Below are positions 63,417-64,000 of a stretch of 64,000 nucleotides of DNA, piece after piece. This DNA is from Aphidius gifuensis. Its lineage: Eukaryota; Arthropoda; Insecta; Hymenoptera; Braconidae. Location of the stretch: positions 7,626,001-7,690,000 of the forward strand of contig NC_057792.1 of NCBI RefSeq assembly GCF_014905175.1, written 5' to 3'. The notes under the pieces were generated by a model, which made no database searches, was not told the origin of the DNA, and was given only the letters and a program-made list of their open reading frames with translations. Position 1 is the stretch's first letter. Every line of letters starts with the position of its first letter. Both the position numbers and the translations under genes were made by a program.

Positions 63417-64000
63417 CAAGTTCCAACTGCAAAAAAAAATCATCATCATTTGCGAACAAAATTAACAATCTACAGCCACAAATAATTTCAACATAAAAAA
63501 AAAAAAAAATTCAATTTAATTTTTGTTTTCAAAATATCTGTTTAATATAAAATAAATTGAATTAAAATAATGGGCTGGTGGACATTGACGACTATCGATT
63601 AAAAAAAAAAAAAAAACAAATTTAAAATTATCAACTTAAATCTCTGAAAAAAAAATCTTATAATTAAATCAACAATTACTTTTTATTATCCAACACAATT
63701 ATTTAGTTATTATATAAAAAAAAAAAAAAACATTTTTATGCTTAATGAAAATGTTTTCTCACATTCCTTTGTCAATTGTAATTTCCCAGTTTTTCGATAG
63801 TCAGTCCATTTTATATTATTAATATTATCATCATTATAATTACTTTGTAACTAGATACAGTTGTATCTTGATTAAGAAATGAAGCCCTTGTAGCGTTTAA
63901 TAAACTAATAATAACTAAAGGTTTTTTTTTTTTTTGTTTTCAACATGTGCTGAATTAAAGTTCCATTGAAATAAACATTAAAACTAAAAAAAAAAAAAAA
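63417..64000 (+). other. SUMO 3' UTR
   Basis: AT-rich 3' UTR with AATAAA signals near 63552, 63899 and 63971. It reaches an A-rich stretch at the right edge of the window. No further gene begins here. Confidence 0.6.

Noticed and set aside
1..64000. tRNA, rRNA, CRISPR, bacterial operons or integrated viral genes
   Set aside because: I looked for cloverleaf-like and regularly spaced repeat patterns and for viral or bacterial domains in the open frames and saw none. A tRNAscan or profile search would be needed to exclude them fully.

Overview
The window is eukaryotic nuclear DNA from an insect. Genes have many short exons with GT/AG introns, intergenic DNA and introns are extremely AT-rich with long homopolymer A/T tracts, and the proteins are clearly arthropod. 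The very low GC, a calpain-7 gene, a SUMO-1-like SUMO and a Sarm/Ect4-type gene suggest a hymenopteran, perhaps an aphidiine-like braconid parasitoid wasp. That placement is an inference and no species is claimed. I reconstructed five genes exon by exon from splice sites and reading phase. In the four that are complete in the window all exon phases agree, and in the 5'-truncated CENP-A gene the visible exons also join in frame.

Layout: (1) 88-658 (+), the 3' part of a centromeric histone H3 (CENP-A/CenH3) gene, running off the left edge. (2) 1608-10530 (-), Sarm/Ect4 (ARM-SAM-SAM-TIR NADase). Two alternative terminal exons share one phase. At least six ATG-containing candidate first exons are spread from 5.6 to 23.0 kb, nearly all ending in a phase-0 donor, so this looks like a multi-promoter locus. 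(3) 23261-25105 (+), a weakly supported two-exon small gene head-to-head with the outermost Sarm first exon; a MITE lies in its intron. (4) 30381-56239 (-), nemo/NLK, nine coding exons over 26 kb, 464 residues. Its 16-kb first intron holds most of the repeat content: a damaged duplication around a TTGATCAAG-rich tract, a 1.9-kb inverted-repeat element with a nested foldback, a fused double hairpin and two copies of a dispersed repeat family. (5) 58122-61052 (-), calpain-7, six exons, 835 residues with intact Cys-His-Asn triad. (6) 62394-63416 (+), SUMO, five exons, 97 residues, divergent from calpain-7 across an intergenic region carrying two more hairpin elements.

The genes do not form a single pathway. 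Sarm (axon degeneration and innate signalling), nemo (Wnt/TGF-beta/planar polarity kinase), calpain-7 (ESCRT-linked protease), SUMO (protein modifier) and CENP-A (centromere identity) are unrelated housekeeping or signalling genes in ordinary chromosomal order. I saw no tRNA, rRNA, CRISPR, viral or bacterial genes. The most interesting material is the Sarm multi-first-exon array with a 40-residue N-terminal repeat, and the repeat cluster inside nemo intron 1.
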